Counted from the first letter of the stretch, positions 37,806-48,580 are shown. The stretch: 64,000 nt of DNA from Candidatus Caldilinea saccharophila (GCA_016710365.1 JADJVW010000002.1:372001-436000), one strand, 5' to 3'. Notes: a model not told the origin generated them from the sequence alone. Program-made: numbers and translations.

Positions 37806-40155
37806 ATGTCAAGTGTTGAGCGCAACCCCGAAATCATTGTGGCGTCACGACCGCAGCGCACCTGGCCGGTCGCCCTGCTCGTCCTCCTCGTGCTCGCTTT
37901 GCTTGGCGTCAACGGCTGGCTGGCCTATCAGACCTGGATGTTGAACCAAACCCTCAGCGAGTTTGTCGCACAACGCAGCGCACTGCCTGCTTTTGCCGAC
38001 GGTGCGTTGCCGGTGGGTGGGTTTCCCAATGCGGGCGCGCGACGTCAAGGCGACGCTGGCGTCACGCAGCAAGGCGATGCACCAGTGGGTGGGACGGTGA
38101 CAGATGATGCGCCTGTCCAGCGTCCGGCTACTGCCAATTCCCAGGCGGCTGGCGCTGCCGTCGAAGCTCCCCCAACTGAAGCGACAGCGGCCGCGCCCGT
38201 GGTTGAAGGGGGAGCCGTTCCCCGCTGCCGGCAATCGCGGGCCGCGTACGGGCACAGGCGGTCAGGGCATTCCCCGTCAAGGCAGCCATCGACAGGCGCC
38301 GGGTGAACAAACGGGGGCCGCAGGCAGTGACGGGGCGCTGGCGCCTGCCGCCAGCGAAGTGCTTACCGACAGCACAGGTCTCAACCTTCCAGATGAAGCG
38401 ACCAGGCCATCGATAGCCCTGATGCCGGCAGATAGCGACGCCGCCACTAGCGCCGGGCGCGACGAAGTCACGCCGACGCCAGCGGTTGAAAGCGCAATGG
38501 TGGTGGCGCCGTCGATCCCAGTCGTCACCGGTGTTAAAGGCGCCCGCGTGTGGGACGATGCCGGCGCGTTGCTGATGGTTTATGACAGCGGCGCTACGCT
38601 CTCGGCGACGGGGCGATCAGCCAATGGCGACTGGCTGATCGTGGAGAGTGAGGCCGGTCCAGGCTGGGTGCAGACGGAGCAGTTGATTGCCTACGGCATA
38701 CAACAGCTTGCCGTAGGCGCCCTGCCGCCGTCCACCGCTCTGGCGCCGGTGTTTGACACACAAGCGACGCGCGTCGCAGACTCAGCAGCCACTGTGACCG
38801 AGACCCAGACCGCTGCCATCGCGTCCAATGAAACCCTGGTTGAGCCGGAGTCTAAAGCGCCAACTACATTGGATGCGGCTGCGCCCAGTGCGCCCATCAC
38901 GGCGACCGTCGTCATCTCTGACGCGCGGCTTAACGTGCGTTCCGGACCGGGCGTCGAGTATCCGATCATCGGCAAGGCCGCGCCCGGCGCGGCCTATGTC
39001 GTCACGGGACGCAACAGCACCGGGCAGTGGCTACAGTTGCGGATCGATGAGGCAAGGGGCGCCATCGGCTGGGTGGACGCCGCATACATGGAGATTAGCG
39101 GCGAAATCGATGCCTTGCCTCAGCCGGTGGTGACGCCAGCGCCAACACCGGCGCAGACAGACACGACACGCACAGGGGCGGCAATTGCCGCCCCTGCCGC
39201 TGTCCAGACTGTGAACGCGTTATCATCTTCAGCAGGGTTGCAGGGCACAATCGTCTTTCAGCAGAGCCGGGGCGGCATGATCTATGCCTACTACCCGGCG
39301 ACCGGTGCACTGCAGCCGCTGACGCATGGCGTGGACCCAGCGATCAGCCCGGATGGAAGTACAGTTGCCTTTACGCGCGACGGCGGCGAGACAGGGATTT
39401 ACCTGGTCGATATCGACGGTGCGAATGAGCGGCGCATTTTCGTGCGCCCCACGCTTAGCTCGCCCAAATGGAGTCCGGACGGCCAGTGGATTCTCTTCAG
39501 CCGCAATGACGATTATCTCGAGTGTTATGACATCGGCTTTAATCAATGTCTTCTGCCCGAAATCTTCTTTGACCGCTTCCCGTTTGCCGATCCCGACCAG
39601 TTTCCCCTTGTCAAGGAATACAAGTTCAAGCTCTCCGCAGTTGACCGCGACGGGCAGAATTTCCACGACATCCCTGCACTGGACTCGGCGCGCGCCCCCG
39701 ACTGGAGCGAAGGCGGGATTACCTACCAGTCCAAAGCTGGCATTCAGCGTACGAATGATGGCCAAGGCATCACCACGCAGGAAGTGGCCTTCAATAACCT
39801 CAATCCCTATTACATTGACCCGGACTGGCAACCGAACGGAGATCAGATCGCTTTTCAGCTCAAAGGCGCCGCCCAAACTGACATTTGGGTCGTCAACGCG
39901 GATGGCACGAATCTGCATCCACTGACCGCCCCGAAAACGACGCTTGTCGACCAACTGCCCAGCAATGTCGCGCCGGCCTACAGCCCCGACGGCGCGCATA
40001 TCGTTTTTTTGAGCAACCGCGATGAGCGGAATGCTGCCGGCGCCTGGCATATTTGGGTGATGGACGCCGATGGCGGCAACCAGATGCTGCTGCCCATTGA
40101 CCTGCCGATCGACTACAATTTCGGGCTGGAGCAGGCGGTCAGTTGGGGCGGTTGA
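37806..40155 (+). CDS. Membrane-anchored protein with bacterial SH3 and TolB-like beta-propeller domains (one frameshift)
   Basis: Probable envelope protein of about 780 residues. AAGGAG precedes the ATG. It has one transmembrane helix at about 20-42 (VALLVLLVLALLGVNGWLAY), a long Ala/Pro/Thr-rich disordered linker containing the frameshift, two SH3b-like segments (GARVWDDAGALLMVYDSGAT and DARLNVRSGPGVEYPIIG...W) and a C-terminal PD40/TolB-like propeller (DPAISPDGSTVAFTRDGG, SPKWSPDGQWILFSR, APAYSPDGAHIVFLSNRD). At 38220-38223 a C4 run should be C3 to keep frame. It is probably part of the transporter cluster, perhaps binding cell wall or glycans. Confidence 0.82.
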
Positions 40156-40370
40156 CCGTGATATGATGCTGCCTGGTAGGTGATGCGTCATCTGGCATGC
40201 GTGCCAAAGAAGCATTTTGCTACACGCGCAATCTCGCCTATACTCTCCTTCACGCCAATGGCTATCTAGTTGTTCGCGTCGCCCGCATCATGCGAAAGCA
40301 AGGATTCTGGGAGACCGCGTTTCGACCCACGCCATTCGCCTGCGTTCCCATGCTCTCAACCTAAACAATG
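40156..40370. other. Intergenic region left of MITE copy 3
   Basis: No supported gene. Confidence 0.4.
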
Positions 40371-40492
40371 TGGGTCAAGCGGCTCTCGTGTGGTTACGTG
40401 CCGGGGACGGGCTTGCGGTGCTTCGGTCGAGCAGACAGCGATCAGCCCGTCCCCGGCACGTAAGGCCCCACCACATGAATTCCGGTTGAGCC
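40371..40492. mobile_element. 122-bp MITE-like palindromic element, copy 3
   Basis: Ends TGGGTCAAGCGG / CCGGTTGAGCC, inner palindrome ACGTGCCGGGGACGGGCT / AGCCCGTCCCCGGCACGTAA. It is flanked by the direct repeat AACAATG (40364-40370 and 40493-40499), consistent with a 7-bp target duplication. Its length equals copy 1. Its arms are in the opposite orientation to copies 1 and 2, while its core has the same orientation as in copy 1 on this strand. Confidence 0.88.
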
Positions 40493-40593
40493 AACAATGC
40501 TTTGTTGTCGCTTTGTTGTCGAGTCGGCGTCCCTGGCCGATATTGAACTTTAGCGCTTTGAGTTTTTCTACAATCTATAGTTCAGGAGAAACC

Positions 40594-43500
40594 ATGATGC
40601 ACAGGCGGTTGAGGCTCTTATCGGTCATCTTGTTGTTTGCGTCGTTTGTGGTGTCGGGGCAGGGCGTTGGCCAGGCGGGGACAACAGCCCAGCCGGCGCC
40701 GCTGACGATCAAGCTGCGCGCCGGCGTCATCACACCGGGCATTGAGGAGACGCTTCCTGGCACAGAGGCGCTCACCATCGACGGCTATGAGCCGGGTCAG
40801 CCTGGTTACTACATCGTGCAGTTCCGCGGCGCGGTGCAGGATGGCTGGACGGCGCAGCTTGCCGCGCCGGCGTTGAGGTGCTCGAATACCTGCCTGACTT
40901 TGCCTTCAAGGTGCGCATGACGCCAGAACAGGCCGCGCAGGTTCAACGACAGGGCAGCATCCATTGGGTGGGACTTTTCCAGCCGGCGTTCAAGATCGCA
41001 CCGGATCTGGCAATGAATGGTCAGAAACTCTATCGCGTGCGCGTCGAAAGCGGCGCTGGGCGTGCAGGTGCTGGCGCAGGAGGACAACTTCCTGACTGTG
41101 GCCGCCGACGCCGCGCAGGTGATCGGCATGGCGCGACTGCTCGACGTGGCCTGGATCGACAACTTCGTGCTCTACGAAAAGCATAACGACACCGGCGCCG
41201 GTGTGATCGTGGGGACAAACGCGGCCAACGCGCTTGGCTACAATGGTTCGACCCAGATTGCCGCTGTCGCTGATACGGGGCTGGGCGGCGGCACGGCCGC
41301 CACGGCGCATGCCGACGTCCCGGCTGCGCGCATCGTGAATATTTTTAACTGGCCGGGGAGCGCGGGCGGCTGCTTCCAGAGCATCAGCAATGACGGCTCG
41401 GTCGATGTGGACAGTGGGCATGGGACGCATGTTGCGCTTTCGGTGCTTGGCGATGGCGGGCCGAACGGTATCGGTAAGAGCGGCGCCCCGGCGGCGCGGC
41501 TCGTCTTCCAGTCTACGGAGAACTATGTCACCGTCTCCAATCTCTGCCGCGCGCTCTACGGCTACACCAACGGCTACTATCTGACTGGCCTGCCCAGCGA
41601 CCTGAACCAGCTTTACCAGCAGGCTTACACCGCTGGCGCTCGCATCCATTCCAACTCATGGGGATCCTCGCAGGCGGGCGTCTACACGGCGAACAGTGCA
41701 CAGAGCGACCAGTTCGTGTGGAATAACCGTGACATGGTCATCACCTTCTCGGCAGGCAATGCCGGCGCCGATGCCAACGCCAATGGCGTAGTCGATAACG
41801 ATTCCATCGGCTCGCCGGCGACCGCCAAGAACGTCATCACCGTGGGCGCCAGTGAAAACGCACGCGCCGACAACTTCCCGTGCGACGCCAGCCTGACCTA
41901 CACGTCGAGCGACGCGTATCAGGCGGGGCAGACCTGCGCCGGCATGGGCGGCGTCAACCAGCTTGGCACAGCCGGGCAACGCTGGGGCTTCACCGCTGAG
42001 CCGCTCAACAGCGACCCTTCGGGCGGCAACGCGCAGCAGATGGCGCCTTTTTCCAGCCGCGGCCCGACGGACGACGGTCGCATCAAACCTGACATCGTGG
42101 CGCCCGGCGCCTGGATTCTCTCCGGCTACTCCGATCTTTACCAGCAAGGATATGACGCCGGTGCAAATCCGCGCAACAATGCCTTCCAATCCGACGGCTG
42201 GGGAATGCCGCTTACGTCCGGCTACAAATACTTTGGCGGCACCTCGATGTCCAATCCGATTGCAGCGGGTGGCGCCACTCTCGTGCGTGACTTCTACCAG
42301 AAGGCATACGGCCTCAATGCCAGCGCCGCGCTAGTCAAAGCGACCTTGATCAACACCGCCGTCGACTTGCTCGACGAGAATAACGACGGCGCTAACGACA
42401 ACAACTTTCCGATCCCCAATGTTGCACGAAGGATGGGGACGCATCGACCTGGCCGCGGCGACCGACGGCACGCAGCAATATGTCGACAATGCGGCCGGGC
42501 TGAGCACAGGCGCCAATGTCGCCTATCAGTACAACGTCAGCGCGGCCGGTTCGTTCAAGGTGACGTTGGTCTGGAGCGACTATCCGTCCACCGAGACGGC
42601 GTTGGTCAACCTGGTCAACGATCTTGACCTGACCGTCACTTCGCCCTCCGGCGCCGTCTATCGGGGCAATGTCTTCAGCGGCGGCTGGTCGCAGACGGGC
42701 GGCGGCGCCGATCGCACCAACAATGTCGAAAATGTCTACGTGCAGACGGGCGCCGCGGGTGTGTGGACGGTGCAGGTGAGCGGCTTCAATGTGCCGAATG
42801 GCCCGCAGCCTTTTGCGCTGGTCGTCAACGGCGAATTTGGCGTGACGCCCACGCCCACCAGTACGCCGGTCGCAACCAATACCCCTACCCCGCTTCCGAC
42901 CGCAACGCCGACCACGCCGCCGACCGTGCCGCCAACCCTGGCGCCCACGAATACACCGACGGCGGCCCCGACCAACACACCGGCCCCGACCAATACCCCT
43001 GCCCCGGGCGCGGCCAATGCGATCTATCTAAGCTCGACCACCAATGGCAATGTCGGCTTTGCGTTCAGCGACGAAGACATCGTACGCTTCGACCCCAACA
43101 CCAACACGTGGACGATGTACTTCGATGGCTCGGATGTCGGCCTGGGCGCCAGCAGCAGCCAGGATATCGACGCGTTCGACCTGCTCGACGACGGCAGCAT
43201 TCTGCTCAGCATCACGGGCGCGGCGACAATCCCGAATGTGGGCAGCATCGCCGACGCCGATATTGTGCGCTTTACGCCGACCTCACTCGGCCAGAATACG
43301 AGCGGGACGTACGCCTGGCACTTCGACGGCTCGGACGTGGGGCTGACGACGACGGATGAGGACATCGACGCCATCGATCTGCTGAGCGACGGGCGCATCG
43401 TGATCAGCACATTGGGCAACGTGAGCGTCACCGGCGCATCGGGCGCCGATGAAGACCTGCTCGTCTTCACGCCGACATCACTGGGCGCCACCACGGCAGG

Positions 43501-43930
43501 CGCGTGGGCGATCTACTTCGACGGTTCGGACGTCGGTCTGGCGGACACCAACAATGAAGATGTCAACGGCGCCTGGATCGATCCGGCTACAAGCCAGATC
43601 GCACTCTCTACGCTGGGGAGCTTCTCTGTGCCCGGCGTCACCGGCGACGGCGCCGACATCTTTGTCTGCACGCCGGGAAGCCTCGGCGCCACGACAAGTT
43701 GCACCTACAGCATAGGCTGGGACGGCTCCGCCAATGGTTTTGCCGGCGAGATTGTTGATGGCATCGGATTGACCTCGGCTGCGTACGGTGCGGGCGTAGC
43801 CCAAATCAACGCCACCTTACCGCAGGATGACCCGACCGCCGGCGCCACCTTCGACGACTACGACGACATGGCCGACCAAGAGGTCGACGCCATAACGCCA
43901 CAGATCTACCTGCCACTGATAGCGGATTAA
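40594..43930 (+). CDS. Subtilisin-like (S8) secreted peptidase with Thr-Pro linker and Y-L-P C-terminus (three frameshifts)
   Basis: Exported serine peptidase of about 1,110 residues. CAGGAGAAACC precedes the ATG and the N-terminus is a signal peptide (LRLLSVILLFASFVVSGQG). Catalytic residues are Asp in AAVADTGLGGG, His in DSGHGTHVALS and Ser in GGTSMSNPIAAGG. A P-domain-like beta sandwich (FKVTLVWSDYPSTE...LVNDLDLTVTSPSG), a (T/P)-rich linker of about 60 residues and a C-terminal beta domain with four FDGSDVGL-type repeats follow. The end is QIYLPLIAD. Shifts near 40868, 41058 and 42422 (TT for T) split the gene, but homology is continuous across them. Confidence 0.9.
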
Positions 43931-43941
43931 GAGAGCTCGGA

Positions 43942-44007
43942 ACGTCCCCGGCACGGCGCACCGTCTTGTCATGCAGTGCAACAACTTCTGCGCCGTGCCG
44001 GGGACGT
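43942..44007. repeat. Solitary 66-bp REP-like palindrome
   Basis: Perfect 19-bp arms ACGTCCCCGGCACGGCGCA and complement, with an unrelated 28-base loop. It has the same total length and outer core as the array units near the RAYT. It sits just after the S8 peptidase stop and could serve as a transcript-end hairpin. Confidence 0.9.
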
Positions 44008-44124
44008 CATCTGCCGTCTACACGCATTCGACCCTGCAGCCTCGCAATGTTGCGGCAGCCACTCACTTGCTCTAGAATGGCGAAACTTGAGCAGCGAATG
44101 TTTTGCCGGACCTGAGGTCACTTC

Positions 44125-45789
44125 TTGTTACACAGCACCTTCCGTACCTTTCAAGATGCGCTCTTCTCGCCCAACCCGCTGGTGCGCCGGCTGGTGCTGG
44201 CTGGGCTGCTGGCGAGCGGCCTGCTGCTGATCACCCTCTTTATCGGCGTGGCGGGGCCGCTGATGGCGCTGGTCGCGGCCGCGGCGATCATCGGCGGCAT
44301 GTTGATCCTCAACGACACGCACTGGGGGTTTGTAGCGCTGTGCGGCGTCGTCTTTTTGATACCGTTCGCCACGCTTCCCTTCTCGATTGGCTTTAAGCCC
44401 ACCTTTCTCGACGTGGCGCTGGGCGCGCTCTTTTTTGTCTGGCTTTTCAAGCTGATCATCGGCCAGCAGGAGGAGTTCATTGCCTCGCCGATCGGGCTGC
44501 TGGTGGTGCTCTTTCTGCTGCTGGCGCTCTTCAGTTTTGCGCTGGGGCTGACGCACAGCCCGGCCAGCACCTTTCTGCTGCGCCGTTTTCTGGAGATTCT
44601 GATCGGGATCTCGCTCTTTTTCGTCATCGTCAACACGGTGCGCAGCGAAGAGGAGGCGATCTGGGTGACGCGCTGGGTAATAGTGGCGGGCTGGGGCGCG
44701 GCGGCGATCGCCGTGCTTTTCTACGTGCTGCCCCAGGAGTTTACCGTCGGCATCCTCGACCGCATGGCGCGCTTCGATTATCCCGGCGGCTTTGGCGCGC
44801 TGCGTTTTATCGAAGATGACCCGGCGGGCACGATGCGCGCCATCGGCACCGCGGTCGATCCCAACGTGCTCGGCGGTATGATGATCCTCGTTGCCGCGCT
44901 GCTGCTGCCGCAGCTCGTCTCCAACCAGCCGATCTTTCCACGTTGGCTGACCTTCGCCATGCTGGCAACTGCGGCGCTGGCGCTCTATCTCACCTACAGC
45001 CGGTCGGCGCTGCTGGGACTGGCGTCAGCGGTGGCGCTGCTGGCGGTGCTCAAGTACCGCCGGTTGATCCCGCTGAGCATCGCCGCCGGGCTGCTGCTCC
45101 TGCTGTTGCCGATTACACAGGAATACATGGCGCGGCTGCTGGAAGGCTTTGTGGGCCAGGATCTGGCGACGCAGATGCGCTTTGGCGAGTACAAGGACGC
45201 GCTGATCCTGATCGAGCGCTACCCGCTCTTTGGCGTCGGCTTTACCGGCACGCCCGACATGGATATCTACCTGGGCGTCAGTATGCTCTATCTGATCATC
45301 GCCGAAAATATGGGCGTGATCGGCCTTGCCATGTTTGTGGCGGTGATGGTGGGTTTCTTCGTGATGGCGCTGCGCGCGTGGCGCGGCGGACTGAATGTGA
45401 GACTGGAGGCGCTGCTGCTCGGCTACACCGGCGCTATCCTCGGCGCGCTGGTCAGCGGCATCTTCGACCACTATTGGTTCAACATGACCTACCCGCACAT
45501 GACCGTGCTCTTCTGGCTCTACGTGGGCATGGCGACGGCAGTGCTCCTCATCGCAGCGAGCCAAAAAGCACCGGACGCGCTGAAACTCAGCCACGGATGC
45601 TGGTTGTCATCCCCTCAACCGGTGCACGTCGCCGCATCTCCGAGACGCTTCTATCTACTGGCCCGCCATTTCTTCCCTCGCGCCTGGCGCGCTGCGGCAA
45701 CCATCAAAATTTACAGAGAAAGCATACAGAGAAATCTCGCACGCTCCGCTATACTGGCGCTTCACTTACAACCGAGCGCAAGGCATTGA
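44125..45789 (+). CDS. O-antigen ligase / Wzy-like polytopic membrane protein
   Basis: Inner-membrane protein of 554 residues with about ten or more hydrophobic helices. The Wzy_C/WaaL-like core includes LYLTYSRSALLGLASAVALL and a large loop ending RYPLFGVGFTGTPDMDIYLG before NMGVIGLAMFVAV. Such proteins polymerise or ligate surface glycans. The start is a TTG at 44125 with GAGGT seven bases upstream. The last 65 residues (after KAPDAL) are unlike the family and basic, so the natural stop may have been lost by a frameshift near 45570. No other glycan genes are nearby. Confidence 0.82.
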   Translation: MLHSTFRTFQDALFSPNPLVRRLVLAGLLASGLLLITLFIGVAGPLMALVAAAAIIGGMLILNDTHWGFVALCGVVFLIPFATLPFSIGFKPTFLDVALGALFFVWLFKLIIGQQEEFIASPIGLLVVLFLLLALFSFALGLTHSPASTFLLRRFLEILIGISLFFVIVNTVRSEEEAIWVTRWVIVAGWGAAAIAVLFYVLPQEFTVGILDRMARFDYPGGFGALRFIEDDPAGTMRAIGTAVDPNVLGGMMILVAALLLPQLVSNQPIFPRWLTFAMLATAALALYLTYSRSALLGLASAVALLAVLKYRRLIPLSIAAGLLLLLLPITQEYMARLLEGFVGQDLATQMRFGEYKDALILIERYPLFGVGFTGTPDMDIYLGVSMLYLIIAENMGVIGLAMFVAVMVGFFVMALRAWRGGLNVRLEALLLGYTGAILGALVSGIFDHYWFNMTYPHMTVLFWLYVGMATAVLLIAASQKAPDALKLSHGCWLSSPQPVHVAASPRRFYLLARHFFPRAWRAAATIKIYRESIQRNLARSAILALHLQPSARH

Positions 45790-45799
45790 AAGGGATGGC

Positions 45800-46794
45800 A
45801 TGAGTCAGAGCAAGCAAGAAGCAAGGCGAGGCGGTTGTCTACGCGCCAGTGGGTGGGTGGCGCTGTTTCTCCTGTTGCTGTTGGTGGCTGGTGCAGCCTT
45901 CTGGGCGCAAAGTACGAATCACACGCTCGGCGCATCGGAGCGTTTCGCTGCTGGCGATGGCGCGCCCGGTTCGTTTGTTGAAGTCGACGGGCGTCAGATT
46001 CATTACCAACTCCTCGGCAATCCAGACGGCCAGCCGCTGCTCTTTGTGCATGGTTTCAACGTCAACGGTGGCTACGAGTGGAGTGAGATCGCGCCCTATC
46101 TTGAGGAGAAGTACTTTCTGATCATTCCCGACCTGCCGCCCTTCGGCCATTCCGAACGCATTGGCGAGACGTCGCCGCTCTATACCGTGCAGGGGCAGGC
46201 CAATGCCCTTGTTACGCTGCTGGACAGCCTGAACGTCGAGCAAGCGGATGTCGTCGCCGCGTCGGCCGGCGGTGCGGCCGCGGTGCAATGGCGCTGGATT
46301 ACCCTGAACGGGTCGAGCGGCTGGTTCTGATAGGCGCCGAACTCTACGATAGTGGCGGTGGGATTTTTGCGCAGTTGGGCGCGCTGCCTTTCGGCATCGG
46401 CCGGGCCAATACCTGGACAGGATTGGGCGCTGGGCCGCGTTCGGGCGCTCTTTTTGCGATCGGCTGCCGCACGAATGGATACTGTCCCGATCAAGAAACG
46501 ATCGAGCGGCGGCAGCATCTTGCGGAGATCCAGGGGACAACCGACGCCATTATGGCGCGCAATTCCACGCTCCCCGCCAGCCGCGTGCCCGCCGATCTGG
46601 CGCAAGTGCAGCAGCCCGTATTGCTCATCTGGGGCGGCGGTGATCTGCGCGGCATCGAAACCGCCAATCGCTTGGCGGCTGAGCTTCCCAACGCAACTGT
46701 AGAGATTGTAGCGGAAGCGGATCATACACCACACTTGCACAAGCCCGCGGCCACGGCGCTGCTCATCGACAACTTTTTGATGCAGCGTTCGTAG
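45800..46794 (+). CDS. Membrane-anchored alpha/beta hydrolase (one frameshift)
   Basis: A hydrophobic N-terminal anchor (GWVALFLLLLLVAGAAFWA) is followed by an alpha/beta hydrolase fold. LLFVHGFNVNGGYEW is the oxyanion-hole region, DLPPFGHSER is typical, and VVAASAGGAAAVQ is the nucleophile elbow with Ser. The frame shifts near 46289, where GTGCAATGG should probably read GTGCAGATGG. The second part has MALDYPERVERLVLIGA, LLIWGGGDLRGI (acid residue) and VAEADHTPHLHKP (His). The substrate is unknown. Confidence 0.88.
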
Positions 46795-46941
46795 AGGCGC
46801 GCCACGGATCGTGGTACAATAGCTGCCACGACACACCGTTTATGCCAAAACAGCCCACGGGCTGACCGATTTCACACCCCTTCACGCCTTGATGGGCAGA
46901 TCGAGTCGGCAGTCGAGGCGAAGAGAATTCGAGAACGGACG

Positions 46942-47886
46942 ATGCAAACCACACACAACGAATTTGGCAATATCACCCTGGAAACCGCGCCCGCCCCTCC
47001 GGCGAACGGCAGCAACCTGACGCGCGGCCGTCGTCCGGAATGGCTGCGCGTGCGCGCGGCCGACAGCCCCAAATATCGCGAACTGACTTCGCTCTTCCGC
47101 GGCCAGCGGTTGCACACCGTCTGCGAAGAGGCGATGTGTCCCAACATCGGCGAGTGCTGGGGGCGCGGCACCGCCACCTTCCTGCTGATGGGCGACACCT
47201 GCACGCGTTCGTGCGGTTTCTGCAAGATCAAGACGGGGCGGCCCGGCCTGCTCGATCCGGATGAACCGCGCCGCGTCGCCGAGTCGATCCAGCAGATGGC
47301 GCTGAGCCACGCCGTGCTCACCAGCGTCAACCGCGACGAACAGTCGGACGGCGGCGCCTGGGTCTTTGCCGAGAGCCTGCACTGGATTCACGAGCTGGCG
47401 CCCGGCTGCACAGTTGAGGTGCTCATTCCCGATTTCAAGGGCGACCAGACGGCGCTGCAGGTTGTCATGGACGCCAAGCCGGAGATCCTCAACCACAACA
47501 CCGAGACGGCGCCTCGCCTCTATCGCACGGTGCGGCCGCAGGCCAAATATATGCGCAGCATGGAGCTTTTGCAGCGCGCCAAGCACATGGATGGTGAAGC
47601 GCTGACCAAATCGGGCATCATGGTGGGGCTGGGTGAAACGTGGGACGAAATTTTGCAGGTAATGGACGACCTGCGCGCTCACGACGTCGACATCATGACC
47701 ATCGGCCAGTATTTGCAGCCAAGCCGCTTCCATCTGCCGATCGTGCGCTACTACACGCCCGACGAGTTTGGCCGCCTGAAAGAAGAAGGCGAGGCGCGCG
47801 GCTTCCAATGGATGGAGAGCGGGCCACTGGTGCGCTCGAGCTATCACGCTGACGGGCAGGCGCATCTCAGCCCGCGGCGGCGGTGA
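46942..47886 (+). CDS. lipA: Lipoyl synthase
   Basis: Radical-SAM enzyme inserting two sulfurs into octanoyl-carrier domains to make lipoyl cofactor. Auxiliary cluster Cys motif CEEAMCPNIGEC, radical-SAM motif CTRSCGFC and C-terminal RSSYHADG are all intact. At 314 residues it has normal length and no frameshift. The N-terminal extension of about 30 residues is low complexity. No lipB lies beside it. Its stop codon overlaps a GTG that may start the PIN-domain gene. Confidence 0.97.
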   Translation: MQTTHNEFGNITLETAPAPPANGSNLTRGRRPEWLRVRAADSPKYRELTSLFRGQRLHTVCEEAMCPNIGECWGRGTATFLLMGDTCTRSCGFCKIKTGRPGLLDPDEPRRVAESIQQMALSHAVLTSVNRDEQSDGGAWVFAESLHWIHELAPGCTVEVLIPDFKGDQTALQVVMDAKPEILNHNTETAPRLYRTVRPQAKYMRSMELLQRAKHMDGEALTKSGIMVGLGETWDEILQVMDDLRAHDVDIMTIGQYLQPSRFHLPIVRYYTPDEFGRLKEEGEARGFQWMESGPLVRSSYHADGQAHLSPRRR

Positions 47887-48338
47887 ACGGAATGACGGTG
47901 AGCGTGTATCTGGACACGTGTAGCATTCAGCGCCCGCTTGATAAGTTGGATCAGACCCGGCTTCGGTTGGAAGCTGAGGCGATGCTTGGTGTATTTGCCG
48001 TGGTGCAGACGGGCAAGGTTGCGTTGATTTCTTCGACCGTGCTGGAGCTTGAGGTTTTGCAGAACCCATTTGTCGTGCGCCTCCAACATGGACGCCATGT
48101 GTTGTCACAAGCATCAACCATCATCAAAGTCGATGACACATTGGCAAACCGGGCGGCGACTCTTGTCCAGGAAGGTGTAAAGCCGATGGATGCGCTCCAT
48201 CTGGCGTGCGCTGAAGCGGCAGAGGCTGACTACTTCTGCACCTGTGATGATCAGCCATTGCGCAGGACGAGGGCCATCGCAGACTTGAATGTGGCCGTGA
48301 TCGTCCCTGTGGAGCTGGTGGAGGTTTTAGAACAATGA
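47883..48338 (+). CDS. PIN-domain ribonuclease (VapC-like toxin)
   Basis: Probable toxin of a type II toxin-antitoxin pair, cleaving RNA. The PIN fold shows the first acidic residue in SVYLDTCSIQRPLD, a Glu in STVLELEVLQ, and the third and fourth acidic positions in VKPMDALHLACAEAAEADYFCTCDDQPL. The GTG at 47883 overlaps lipA; the ATG at 47892 is an alternative. Its stop overlaps the next small gene as ATGA, so translation is coupled and the toxin comes first. Confidence 0.85.
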   Translation: MNGMTVSVYLDTCSIQRPLDKLDQTRLRLEAEAMLGVFAVVQTGKVALISSTVLELEVLQNPFVVRLQHGRHVLSQASTIIKVDDTLANRAATLVQEGVKPMDALHLACAEAAEADYFCTCDDQPLRRTRAIADLNVAVIVPVELVEVLEQ

Positions 48339-48580
48339 TTGCAGAGACTCGTCCGTTGGTGGAGATTACGCAAGACGCGCTCGATCTACTTTACCGTGAG
48401 TTGGGCGTGGTTGCTACAACGCGCTTCCTCAATCAATTCACGGCAGGGTTTGGCAACTACACCGATGAACGGAGAGCGTTGTTGGCCGATCAGTCACTGG
48501 AGGAGGCGCTTACCGCAGTGCGCGCCTATCAAGCTCGCCGTCCACCGCACGAGCACGATTGCGAACCTTCCAGTCGATGA
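48335..48580 (+). CDS. Small protein coupled to the PIN gene, candidate antitoxin
   Basis: An 81-residue acidic, helical protein (VEITQDALDLLYRELGVVAT, SLEEALTAVRAYQARR). No DNA-binding motif is evident. The four-base overlap with the PIN gene and the small size suggest the cognate antitoxin, by context only. The last 15 residues are hydrophilic and may bind the toxin. Confidence 0.6.
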   Translation: MIAETRPLVEITQDALDLLYRELGVVATTRFLNQFTAGFGNYTDERRALLADQSLEEALTAVRAYQARRPPHEHDCEPSSR

